Source of the DNA: Micromonospora_G sp044901685
Lineage (GTDB): Bacteria; Actinomycetota; Actinomycetes; Mycobacteriales; Micromonosporaceae
Reading direction: 5' to 3'
Length of the DNA stretch: 64,000 nt
NCBI RefSeq assembly: GCF_044901685.1
Contig: NZ_JBJDPS010000016.1
Span: 1 to 64,000, forward strand
Within the stretch, counting starts at the first letter, position 1. Each line of letters opens with the position of its first letter. A program made the translations under genes and the position numbers. Shown in pieces: positions 1 through 9,800 of the stretch. The notes below the pieces were generated by a model. The model saw only the letters and a list, made by a program, of their open reading frames with translations. It was not told the origin of the DNA and searched no databases.

Positions 1-3000
1 ATGTCGACCGAGGACGGGCTACGTCTCCTCGATATCGCGGAGCGGTCGGCGGACCCCCTGGTCGTGGCGGCGCGCTTCGACCCCCGATCCCTGGCGGCCG
101 GCGACGCCTCCACCCACCCCGTGCTGCGCGGCCTGGTCCGGAAGCCGGCCGGACCCCTGCGCCGCACCGTTACCGGGGCCACCCCTGCGACCAGCACCCC
201 GGACCGGGACACGAAGCTGCGGGACGCCCTGCTCCGGCAGGCCCCCGCCGGACGCCGGGCCACTCTGCTCGACCTGGTCCGTGCCCAGGTGGGCACGGTA
301 CTCGGACACACCGATGCCGACGCGATCGCGCCCGACCGTGCGTTCAGGGACCTCGGCCTGGACTCGCTCACCGCCGTCGACCTGCGGAACCGGCTCGCCT
401 CCGCCACTGGCCTGCGGCTGTCCGCGACCCTCGCCTTCGACCACCCCGACTGCTCCGCCCTCGCAGGGCACCTCCTCGGCCTGCTGATCGGCGCCGAACG
501 CACCGCCGCCCCCGGCCAGGACACCCACGGGACCTCCGGAACGCCCCCGGCCGACGACCCGATCGCCGTCGTCGGCATGGCCTGCCGCTACCCCGGCGGC
601 GTCGCCACGCCGGAGGACCTGTGGCGCCTCGTCGACTCGGGCGGCGACGCCATGGGCCCGTTGCCCGCCAACCGGGGCTGGGACCTCGACACCCTGTACG
701 ACCCCGACCCCGACGCACCCGGCCGTGCCTACGTCCGGGAGGGCGGCTTCCTGCACGACGCCGGGAGCTTCGACGCCGAGTTCTTCGACATCTCGCCGGT
801 GGAGGCACTGGCGACCGACCCCCAGCAGCGGCTGCTCCTCGAAACCGGCTGGGAGGCCTTCGAACGGGCCGGCATCGTCCCGGCGACCCTGCGCGGCAGC
901 CGCACCGGAGTGTTCGTCGGCTCGCACTACCAGGAGTACGGCCCCCGCCTGCACCAGGCCGGTCAGGGCACCGAGGGCCACCTGATCACGGGCAATGCCG
1001 GCAGCGTGGTGTCCGGACGACTCGCTTACGTCCTGGGCCTCGAAGGCCCGGCCGTCACCGTGGACACCGCCTGCTCGTCGTCGCTCGTCGCCCTGCACAT
1101 GGCCGTAGGTGCCCTGCGGTCCGGTGAGTGCGACCTCGCCCTGGCCGGGGGAGTCGCGGTCATGCCGGGACCCGGCGCCCTCATGGGCTTCAGCCGCCAG
1201 CGCGGTCTGGCACCGGACGGGCGCTGCAAGCCGTTCGCCGACGCGGCGGACGGGACCTCGCTCGCCGAGGGCGCGGGCGTGCTGCTGGTGGAACGGCTCT
1301 CGGACGCCCGCCGCAACGGACACCGCGTGCTCGCCCTGGTACGCGGCACGGCTACCAACCAGGACGGCGCCTCCAACGGGCTCTCCGCACCCAACGGTCC
1401 CTCCCAGCAACGCGTCATCCGCGCCGCCCTGGCCGACGCCCGACTGGCCACCTCCGACATCGACGCCGTGGAGGCGCACGGCACCGGCACCCGGCTCGGA
1501 GACCCGATCGAGGCGCAGGCCGTCCTCGCCACCTACGGCTCCGACCGCGGCGCCGAGGCGATTCCGGTGCGGTTGGGCTCGGTGAAGTCCAACATCGGAC
1601 ACACCCAGGCCGCCGCCGGGGCGGCCGGCGTCATCAAAATGGTGCAGGCGCTGCACCACGGAGTGCTGCCGCCCTCCCCGCACCTCGACAAGCCGTCGCA
1701 CCACGTCGACTGGACGAGCGGCGCCGTCGAACTGCTGCGTGCCCCCGTGGCCTGGCCCGTCACCGACCGGCCCAGGCGCGCCGGGGTGTCCTCGTTCGGC
1801 ATCAGCGGCACCAACGCCCACGTCATCCTGGAGGAGGCTCCCCGGGAGGAGCCCGCCCCGGCCGCCGACATCACCGGCGACGCCCCCGAGCCGGCCGGGA
1901 GCACCGTGCCCTGGGTGCTCTCCGGGCGCTCCCCGGCCGCGCTGCGCGACCAGGCCCGCCGCCTCCTTGCCCGGCTGAGGCAGCACCCGGACGAGGACGC
2001 GCCCGCCCCGCGTGACGTGGCCGTCGCCCTCGCGACCCGGCGAACGGCCTTCGCGCACCGGGCCGTCGTCACCGGCGAGCGACAAGAACAACTGGAGTCG
2101 GCGCTGGAAGCGCTCGCCGCAGGCCGGCCCGCGCCCCACCTGGTGACGGGAGGCGAACGGACCGGGCGTACGGCGGTGCTGTTCACCGGACAGGGCAGCC
2201 AGCGCGTCGGCATGGCCGCGGAGCTGCACCGCACCCACCCGGTCTTCGCCGACGCGTTCGACGCCGTGTGCGCTCTCTTCGACAGGCTGCTCCCCGGCGA
2301 ACCGCCCCTGCGGGACGCCGTCTTCGACACGGGTGAGAGGGCCGCGCACCTCCTCACCGGAACGCTCCGGGCCCAGTGCGCGCTGTTCGCGGTCGAAGTC
2401 GCGCTGTACCGGCTCCTCGCCTCCTGGGGCCTGCGCCCCGACGTGGTCGCCGGCCACTCCCTCGGCGAGATCACCGCGGCCCACGTCGCGGGCGTACTCA
2501 CCCTCGCCGACGCGTGCACACTCGTCACCGCCCGAGGCCGGCTGATGCGGGACCTGCCCGAAGGCGGCGCGATGGTCGCCGTACGGCTGACCGAGGCCGA
2601 GGTCGAGCCACTGCTGGTCGGCCGCGCCCACGAGGTCGGGCTCGCCGCCGTCAACGGCCCCGACTCCGTCGTCCTCTCCGGCACCGGGGACGCCGTCGCC
2701 GAGATCGCCGCCCGCCTCGAAGAACGCGGCGCTCGGACCCGTCGGCTGAGGGTGTCCCACGCCTTCCACTCGCCGCTGATGGATCCCGTCCTGGCCCCCC
2801 TCCGCGCCGAACTGGGCGGCCTCGTCTGCGCCGTGCCCGAGATCCCGGTCATGTCCCATCTGACGGGTGAACTCCTGCCATCGGACCGGCCGGTGGACCC
2901 GGAGCACTGGGTGCGGCACGTGCGCGAGCCGGTCCGCTTCGCCGACGGCGTCGCCGCGCTGGCCGCCCGGGGCGTGACCACCTTCCTGGAGATCGGGCCC

Positions 3001-5253
3001 GATGCCGTCCTGTCCGCCCAGGGCCAGGACAGCGCCCCCGGTGCCGAGTTCGTCCCGACGCTGCGCCATGAGGAGGGCGAGGCGGCCGCCGTGATCCGGG
3101 CGGCCGGACAGCTCTTCGCCCGTGGCGCCGCCATCGACTGGTCCGCCGCGCTCGCCGTTCCGGACGGCGCCCCGCACACCGTGGACCTCCCCACCTACGC
3201 CTTCCAGAGGGCCGACTACTGGCTGCCCTCGGACGGCCTGTCCCCGGACGGGAATCCCCGGGGCCGCACCGGCCGTCCCGGCGCCGCGCCCCACGAGGCG
3301 CTGTTCGACGCAGACGACACGGGGCTCCACGACGCCGCCCTCGCCGCCGAACTCGGCCTAGGGGACGCCGCGTCGACGGCCGTGCTGCTCCCCCTCCTGG
3401 CCGCCTACCGGCGTCGTCGCGACGAGGAGGCCCGCGTCGGCCGCCTGCGTCACCGCGCCGTCTGGACACCGACCACCGTCCCCTCGGCGGCACCGTCGGG
3501 CACCTGGCTGCTCCCCGTCCCCGCACAGCAGGCCACCGACCCCTGGGTCACCGGGCTCGTCGCGGCGCTGTCCGCCGGGGGCACGAAGCCGGTCCTCGTG
3601 CCTGTCGCGGACGAGGGGGCACTGGCCGGAGGGCTCCGCGCGTCCGTCGACCACCTCGGCCCGGTCTCCGGTGTCCTCTCCCTGCTCGCCCTCGCCCCCG
3701 GGCGGCATCCCGCCCACGAGGCGGTGCCGCAGGGGACCGTACTCACCCTGGCGCTCCTGCGCGCCTTGGAAGAGCGCGGAGGCCCAGCCACCGTCTGGCA
3801 CGCCACCCGCGCCGCGGCGGCGGTCGGCGCCGCCGAGCACGTCCATGAACCCGGCCAGCTCGCCGTACAGGCACTCGGACGCGTCGCCGTACGGGAGTGC
3901 TCCGGCCACTGGACGGGCACCGTCGACCTGCCCCGGCGCATCGACGGCTGGACCGGCAGCCGGCTCGCCGCGGTCCTGGCCCACAGCGCGGCCGGCAACG
4001 AGTCCGAACACGACCTCGCCGTCCGCGGCGCCGGACTCTTCGCCCGCCGCATCGCCCCGTCCCCCGACGCCCCGACCTCCACTCCCACCGCCGAGTGGCC
4101 GCCCACCGGTACCGTGCTCGTCACCGACGGCACCGGACCGCTCGGCCGCCAGGTGGCCCTGCACCTCGCCCGCTCCGGCGCCGAACACCTCCTGCTGCTG
4201 TCCCACACGGCCCCGGAGCACGCGGCGTCCACGGACGCGAGCCGTGCTCTGTGCGCCGAACTCACCGCCCTCGGCGCACGCGCCGACGTCGTCGTCAGCG
4301 ACCCCGGCGACCGCGCGCAGGCGGCGGTCCTGCTGGACGGGCTTCCCGCGAGCGGCCCGCTGACCGTCGTCGTGACCCCGGCGACCACCGCTCCCGACGA
4401 CAGCCACCTCGCCCGGCGGACCGTCACCGCCCTCCGGGAATCGGTGCGCAACGATGCCCGTGCCGCCCGGAACCTCCACGAGCTCACCAAGGAACGGACC
4501 GAGCCGGTCGCCTTCGTCCTCCTCACCACCCTCACCGCCTTCGTGGGCGCCCCGGGACGGGCAGGACAGGCCTTGAGCGGCGCCCTCCTGGACGCCCTGG
4601 CCGAGGAGCGCCGGGCCACGGGACTGCCCGTGACCCACATCGCCTGGGGACCGTGGGCCGGTGCCGAGGGGGACACCGCGGTCCGTGACGACGGCCTGGT
4701 GCCGGTGGCCGCGGACCTCGCCCTACAGGCTCTCGACCGTGCCGCACGCGCCCGCGATACGGGGATCGCCGTTCTCGAAGCCGACGCGGAACGACTCGCG
4801 GCCCACGTGTCCGCCACTCCCGGAGCGCGGCCACTGGCCATGCTGTTCGACGGTGTCCCGGCGGTCCGCGACGCGATACGCGGGGCCGGCGGAGTGCGCG
4901 AGGACCCGTACACCGAGGACCCGGACGCGTTCCGGCGCCGCCTCGGGAGGCTGTCCGAGGGTGCGCGGAGAGCCGAGATGCTGCGGCTCGTGCGCACCCA
5001 CGCCGCTCTGGTACTGGGGCATGCCACCGACGACGCGGTGGCCCCCGACCGCGGCTTCGTGGAGATGGGCTTCGACTCGCTCACCGCGACCCGCCTGCGC
5101 AACCGACTCGGCGCTGTGACCGGTCTCCAGATCAGCGCCGCCACCGTCCTGGACCGTCCCACCCCGGACACGCTGGCCGAGCACCTGCTCGCACTCTGCA
5201 CGGCCTCACCGACCCGTACACGCCCCCGCCTGCGCCCCCGCGAACGCGGCTGA
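1..5253 (+). CDS. Type I modular polyketide synthase, 3' part (partial at window start)
   Basis: Final PKS protein of the cluster; extends the acyl chain before hand-off to the NRPS. The ATG at base 1 is not a start: residues 1-45 are the C-terminal tail of a KR domain (MSTEDGLRLL), so the gene begins upstream. Domains seen: KR tail; ACP (phosphopantetheine Ser122 in GLDSL); KS about 188-610 with active Cys358 in TACSSS and the HGTGT and NIGHTQ histidine motifs; AT about 720-1030 with GHSLG (Ser820) and HAFH (920-923), which indicates malonyl-CoA; KR about 1130-1560; ACP (Ser1693 in GFDSL). The KR looks dead: the nucleotide loop is GTGPLG, and the Lys, Ser and Tyr of the active site are replaced (YAAAN became QALSG). 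There is no DH, ER or thioesterase, so the chain must pass to another protein, most simply the NRPS downstream. The gene converges on the methyltransferase across a terminator. Confidence 0.95.
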   Translation: MSTEDGLRLLDIAERSADPLVVAARFDPRSLAAGDASTHPVLRGLVRKPAGPLRRTVTGATPATSTPDRDTKLRDALLRQAPAGRRATLLDLVRAQVGTVLGHTDADAIAPDRAFRDLGLDSLTAVDLRNRLASATGLRLSATLAFDHPDCSALAGHLLGLLIGAERTAAPGQDTHGTSGTPPADDPIAVVGMACRYPGGVATPEDLWRLVDSGGDAMGPLPANRGWDLDTLYDPDPDAPGRAYVREGGFLHDAGSFDAEFFDISPVEALATDPQQRLLLETGWEAFERAGIVPATLRGSRTGVFVGSHYQEYGPRLHQAGQGTEGHLITGNAGSVVSGRLAYVLGLEGPAVTVDTACSSSLVALHMAVGALRSGECDLALAGGVAVMPGPGALMGFSRQRGLAPDGRCKPFADAADGTSLAEGAGVLLVERLSDARRNGHRVLALVRGTATNQDGASNGLSAPNGPSQQRVIRAALADARLATSDIDAVEAHGTGTRLGDPIEAQAVLATYGSDRGAEAIPVRLGSVKSNIGHTQAAAGAAGVIKMVQALHHGVLPPSPHLDKPSHHVDWTSGAVELLRAPVAWPVTDRPRRAGVSSFGISGTNAHVILEEAPREEPAPAADITGDAPEPAGSTVPWVLSGRSPAALRDQARRLLARLRQHPDEDAPAPRDVAVALATRRTAFAHRAVVTGERQEQLESALEALAAGRPAPHLVTGGERTGRTAVLFTGQGSQRVGMAAELHRTHPVFADAFDAVCALFDRLLPGEPPLRDAVFDTGERAAHLLTGTLRAQCALFAVEVALYRLLASWGLRPDVVAGHSLGEITAAHVAGVLTLADACTLVTARGRLMRDLPEGGAMVAVRLTEAEVEPLLVGRAHEVGLAAVNGPDSVVLSGTGDAVAEIAARLEERGARTRRLRVSHAFHSPLMDPVLAPLRAELGGLVCAVPEIPVMSHLTGELLPSDRPVDPEHWVRHVREPVRFADGVAALAARGVTTFLEIGPDAVLSAQGQDSAPGAEFVPTLRHEEGEAAAVIRAAGQLFARGAAIDWSAALAVPDGAPHTVDLPTYAFQRADYWLPSDGLSPDGNPRGRTGRPGAAPHEALFDADDTGLHDAALAAELGLGDAASTAVLLPLLAAYRRRRDEEARVGRLRHRAVWTPTTVPSAAPSGTWLLPVPAQQATDPWVTGLVAALSAGGTKPVLVPVADEGALAGGLRASVDHLGPVSGVLSLLALAPGRHPAHEAVPQGTVLTLALLRALEERGGPATVWHATRAAAAVGAAEHVHEPGQLAVQALGRVAVRECSGHWTGTVDLPRRIDGWTGSRLAAVLAHSAAGNESEHDLAVRGAGLFARRIAPSPDAPTSTPTAEWPPTGTVLVTDGTGPLGRQVALHLARSGAEHLLLLSHTAPEHAASTDASRALCAELTALGARADVVVSDPGDRAQAAVLLDGLPASGPLTVVVTPATTAPDDSHLARRTVTALRESVRNDARAARNLHELTKERTEPVAFVLLTTLTAFVGAPGRAGQALSGALLDALAEERRATGLPVTHIAWGPWAGAEGDTAVRDDGLVPVAADLALQALDRAARARDTGIAVLEADAERLAAHVSATPGARPLAMLFDGVPAVRDAIRGAGGVREDPYTEDPDAFRRRLGRLSEGARRAEMLRLVRTHAALVLGHATDDAVAPDRGFVEMGFDSLTATRLRNRLGAVTGLQISAATVLDRPTPDTLAEHLLALCTASPTRTRPRLRPRERG

Positions 5254-5291
5254 CACCGAGGCCTCGGCAGTACGTCGCCGGGCGGGCACCA

Positions 5292-5333
5292 CGACAGTGC
5301 GGGGCCGGCCCGAAGGCCGGCCCCGCACTGTCG
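5292..5333. terminator. Bidirectional intrinsic terminator hairpin
   Basis: A perfect 19-bp stem (5292-5310 with 5315-5333) closed by a CGAA tetraloop lies between the stop of the PKS gene (+) and the stop of the methyltransferase gene (-). Such strong hairpins without a clear U-tract commonly end convergent transcripts in Streptomyces. Symmetry means it can serve both strands. Confidence 0.85.
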
Positions 5334-5342
5334 CCCGAGGCG

Positions 5343-6392
5343 TCAGCGCTTGACGCCCAGACTCAGCCCGTGCTCGTAGGGCAGCCCCGCGACCGTGCCG
5401 ACCTCCTCGAACCCGGCCTCGCGCAGCCAGCGTTCCCAGTCGCTCGCCGGGTAGGCCATGCCCCGGCCGCTCGCCAGCACGTTGAAGTACAGTCCGAGCC
5501 GGGCTCCGAATACCCCGTCCGTCTCGTCGTCCGAGACGTGGTAGCCGTACACCATCACCCTGCCGCCCGCCGGCAGCGCGTCGTACGCCTTCCTCAGCAG
5601 GAGCAGGATCGATTCCTCATCGAAGATCTCCAGCACATGGCTGAAGAGCACCGCGTCCGGGCCCTTCGGGAACGGATCGGTGAAGATGTCACCGGGCACC
5701 ACACTCACCCGGTCGGACCGCGCCCCCGTCTCGGCGCCGGACGCGAGCCGGGAGACGCTCGGCATGTCGAACACCGTCGTCCTGAGCTTCGGACGGCGGG
5801 AGACCAGCCTCGCCGAGGTGCTGCCGTCCCCGCCGCCCACGTCGAGCACGTGCCGTACGTCCCCGAAGACCGGCTGCTCGATCAGGGCGTCGACCGAACG
5901 GAGCGTGAAGGCGGTCATCGCCCGGTGGAAGACCGCCTCCAGCGGAGGGTTGCGGGACAGCCGCCCGTACAGGGTCGGCTCGTCGCCGGGATGGGCGGCC
6001 AGGGCGGTGTTGGTGCCCGCCCGCAGAGCCTTCGTCAGCTCCGCGAACGCGGGGTAGTAGACCTCCTTCCAGCCGGTCAGGATGTGACTCCAGCTGTCCG
6101 GCTCCTCGTCCGAGGCCAGCAACTCCTCAGCTACCGAGGAGTTGTGGTAGACGCCCTCCCGACGCTCCAGCAGCCCGGTCGCACAGACCGCCTGGAGCAG
6201 CACCCGGAGCTGGTGCGCGGGCAGAGCGCAGAACGAACGGATCTCCGCCGCGCTCGCGCCGGGACTCTCCGACAGGAAGGCGAAGATCCTCAGCTCGGCG
6301 GCGGTGGTGACGGCGTTGAACAACGCCGGAGCGTTGACGAGGAAGTGGAAGCGTTCGAGGACCGGATCGTCCTCGCGGGCGGCGTTCTTCAT
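5343..6392 (-). CDS. SAM-dependent methyltransferase, O-methyltransferase fold (Methyltransf_2-like)
   Basis: 349-residue protein. The N-terminal third is a winged-helix dimerisation domain (LRIFAFLSE, ALPAHQLRVLLQAV), the C-terminal part a Rossmann SAM domain with motif I VLDVGGGDG and the downstream acidic FDMPSV. I placed the start at ATG 6392, preceded by GGGAG; an open frame extends 81 codons further but that stretch does not look like this family. Members usually O-methylate small aromatics, but some with this fold are C-methyltransferases acting on aromatic amino or keto acids (MppJ, SfmM2/SacF). With a Dpg pathway and a halogenase in the cluster, methylation of a dihydroxyphenylglycine unit is the most economical role; this is inference, and O-methylation of the product is the alternative. 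It is transcribed against the flanking PKS and NRPS genes and diverges from the NRPS. Confidence 0.85.
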   Translation of the reverse strand: MKNAAREDDPVLERFHFLVNAPALFNAVTTAAELRIFAFLSESPGASAAEIRSFCALPAHQLRVLLQAVCATGLLERREGVYHNSSVAEELLASDEEPDSWSHILTGWKEVYYPAFAELTKALRAGTNTALAAHPGDEPTLYGRLSRNPPLEAVFHRAMTAFTLRSVDALIEQPVFGDVRHVLDVGGGDGSTSARLVSRRPKLRTTVFDMPSVSRLASGAETGARSDRVSVVPGDIFTDPFPKGPDAVLFSHVLEIFDEESILLLLRKAYDALPAGGRVMVYGYHVSDDETDGVFGARLGLYFNVLASGRGMAYPASDWERWLREAGFEEVGTVAGLPYEHGLSLGVKR

Positions 6393-6841
6393 CGTTCTCC
6401 CGGGAAGGAAAGGCGTCGGCCGGCGCGCCACGGTGGTTCCGGCGTGCTGAGGGCTGTCCCGCGATCCCTGGTGGATCGGCGCGCGGCGGACGCGGTGCGT
6501 GGCGAGGCGGAGGGACGTCCGCGTACGGGATGAGTTCGGGCGCTCCGACACCCGCGGCCAGGTGGCCGTAGCTGTCGTCGTGCGCCCGCCAGGGACTACG
6601 GGGCAGACCTTAAGCGGGCGAAAACCGGGCGGCAACGACGATGCCCGCCGTTACGGCCGCACGGCCCTACGCGACCCGGCGGTGCCCGCGCACCGGCACC
6701 GCACGTAACTGTGGCTCCCACCGATGCTGTTGCCTCCCCCTCCTCAGCACCATCTCTACTGCCCGCACCGGGCCGTGACCCGCTCGCGCGGACGGCCTGT
6801 CCGGAGGCAACGGACGACCCAGCCCGCATTGAGGAGTGCAC
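6393..6841. promoter_or_regulatory. Divergent promoter region between methyltransferase and NRPS genes
   Basis: A 449-bp gene-free stretch separates the starts of two divergent genes, so it should hold promoters for both. The NRPS ribosome site GAGGAG (6831-6836) and the methyltransferase site GGGAG (minus strand, just right of 6392) are visible. I found no convincing -35/-10 pair and no copy of the motif seen at 47230 and 56722. Confidence 0.5.
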
Positions 6842-9800
6842 GTGATTCCTGCGTCGTATGCGCAACGCCGGCTGTGGCTCGTGGACCGGCTGGAGGGTCC
6901 GAGCGCGCTCTACACCGTCCCGCTCGTCCTGAGGCTCTCCGGCCGACCGGACGTGAGCGCACTGCGGGCGGCGCTGCGCGACGTGGTGACCCGACACGAG
7001 GCGCTGCGAACGCGGTTCCCCCAGTTCGACGGCGAACCCGTCCAGGAGATCGTGCCCGCCGCCGCGCTCGACGGCCTGCTGACCGTCGACGAGGTCCGGG
7101 CCGACGACCTGGAGGCCGAGATCGGCCGCACCGCCCGGCACGTCTTCGACCTGACAGCCGCCATCCCCTTCCACGCCCGGCTGCTCACCGTCGACGAGCG
7201 GACGTCGGCGCTCGTGGTCGCCCTGCACCACATCGCCGCCGACGGCTGGTCCGCCGCCCCGCTCTGGCGGGACCTCTCCGCCGCCTACGCCGCCCGCCTG
7301 ACCGGGACCGAGCCAGCCCTCGTGCCGCTGCCCGTGCAGTACGCCGACTACACCGTGTGGCAGCGCGAACTGCTCGGCGACTCCGACGACCCCGGCAGCC
7401 TGCTCTCCGAACAACTCGCCTACTGGCGGAAGGCGCTGGCCGGGGCTCCCCAGGAGCTCGCGCTGCCCGTCGACCGACCGCGGCCCGCCGTCTCCGCGCA
7501 TGACGGGGGCACCGTACGCCTCGCCGTCCCGGCGGACCTGCACGCCCGGCTCGCCGAGTTCGCGCAGGCCCAGAACGCCACCATGTTCATGGTCTGGCAC
7601 GCCGTGGTCGCCGTCCTGCTGTCCAAGCTCGGAGCCGGTCACGACATCCCAGTCGGCAGCCCGTTCGCCGGACGCGACGAGGCGGACCTCGAAGACCTCG
7701 TCGGCTTCTTCGTAAACACCCTCGTCCTGCGCACCGACCTGACCGGTGATCCCGCCTTCACCGAGGTCGTCCGGCGGGTGCGCGGCGCCGCCGTCGACGC
7801 CATGAACCACCAGGACGTGCCCTTCGAGCGGCTCGTGGAGGAGCTCGCCCCGTCCCGTTCCCTGACCCGGCACCCCCTCTTCCAGGTCAACCTCACCCTG
7901 CACAACACCCCACGCGTCCCCGTCGACCTGCCCGGTCTCGCGGCCGTCGCAGGGTTCGCGGAACTGCCGCTGGTCAAGTACGACCTCGACCTCCAGGTGC
8001 TGGAGCACTTCGACGAGCGAGGCCGTCCCACCGGTCAGCACGTCGAACTGCACTACTCCGCCGACCTGTTCGACCGCGCCACCGCCCAAGCCCTCGCGGA
8101 TCGCCTCCTGCGTGTCATGCGCCAGGCCGTCCGCACCCCGCACCTCCAGCTCCACGCCTTCGACGTGCTCTCGCCCGCCGAGCACGAAGCACTGCTCGCC
8201 GCGGCGGGCGACACGGCGCCCCCGCCGCCCGCCGCGACCCTGCCCGACCTCTTCGCCGCCCGGGCCGCCGCCCACCCCGGCGCGCCGGCCGTCACCCACG
8301 ACGCGGACGGCCTGACCTACGCCCGACTGGACGCCGAGTCCAACCGTCTCGCCCGACACCTGGTCGCCTGCGGCGCCGGCCCCGAAACCCTGGTCGCCGT
8401 GTCGCTGGACCGCAGCCCCGGCCTGGTCGTCGCTCTCCTCGCGGTGTTGAAGGCGGGCGCCGCGTACCTCCCGGCCGACCCCGCCTACCCGGCCGCCCGG
8501 ATCGACGCCCTGCTCACGGACGCCGCCCCCGCCCTCCTGCTGACCACCGCCGTCACCGCCGCACACGCCGTCGGCGCACCCGGTCTGCGCCGTGTCCTCC
8601 TCGACGACGGGGACGTCCGCACCACCGTCGCCGCCCTCGACCCCGGTCCGCTCGTCCAGGACGAACGCCGGGCCCCGCTCCACCCCGACCACCCGGCCTA
8701 CGTCATCCACACATCGGGCTCCACCGGGACACCCAAGGGGGTCGTGGTCGCCCACGCCCAGGCGACCGCGCTGTTGCGGGCGGCCGCCGACCGGTACGGC
8801 TTCGGCACCGACGACGTCTGGACCTGGTTCCACTCCTACGCCTTCGACTTCTCCGTGTGGGAACTGTGGGGTGCCCTCCTCACGGGCGGCCGGCTCGTCG
8901 TCGTCGGCCACGACACCTCCCGTTCCCCGGCCGACTTCCACGGCCTCCTGGTCCGCGAGGGCGTCACCGTCCTCAGCCAGACCCCCTCCGCCTTCCACCA
9001 GCTCGCCCGCGCCGACGCCCGCCAGGACGCCGCCGCGCTCGACGCCCGGCTCCGGCTCGTCGTGTTCGGCGGCGAGACCCTGGACCCCGCACGCCTCAGG
9101 GACTGGCACGCCCGCCACGGCGCCGACGGCCCAAGCCTGGTGAACATGTACGGCATCACCGAGACCACCGTCCACGTCACCCACCTCGACCTGGCCCCCG
9201 GCACCGGCGACGCACCCGGACCGCACGGCGGCAGCCCCGTGGGACGTCCCCTCGACCACACCCGTGTGCACGTCCTCGACGACGCGCTGCGGCCCGTGCC
9301 GCCCGGCGTACCCGGCGAGATGTACGTCACCGGCACCGGATTGGCCCGCGGCTACCTCGACCGGCCCGCGACGACCGCCGCCCGGTTCGTGGCCTGCCCC
9401 TTCGAACCGGGCACCCGCATGTACCGCACCGGCGACCGGGCTTGCCGCGCCGCCGACGGCACGCTCACCCACCTCGGCCGCACCGACGACCAGGTGAAGC
9501 TGCGCGGCTTCCGCATCGAGCCCGGCGAGGTCGAGGCCGCGCTTCTGGGACACCCCCCGGTCGCCGAGGCTGTCGTCGTGATCCGTACCGGCACGCCGGG
9601 CGACCGGCACCTCGTGGGCTATGTCGTCCCGAGCGACCCGGACGGCGCCACCGGCGACAAGGGCGCCGAGCTGGCACGCCGAGCACGTGAACACGCCGCC
9701 GCGGTGCTGCCCGCCCACATGGTGCCCTCCGCCTGCGTGGCGGTCGACCGGCTGCCGCTCACCGACAACGGGAAACTCGACCGCGCCGCGCTCCCCGCCC

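Noticed and set aside
19..3330. 1103-residue minus-strand open frame opposite the PKS gene
   Set aside because: Long antisense frames are normal in GC-rich DNA; composition is Gly/Arg-rich with no domain, and the plus strand has unmistakable PKS domains. The same holds for long antisense frames under the NRPS (for example 17198-22036 and 23081-25663).
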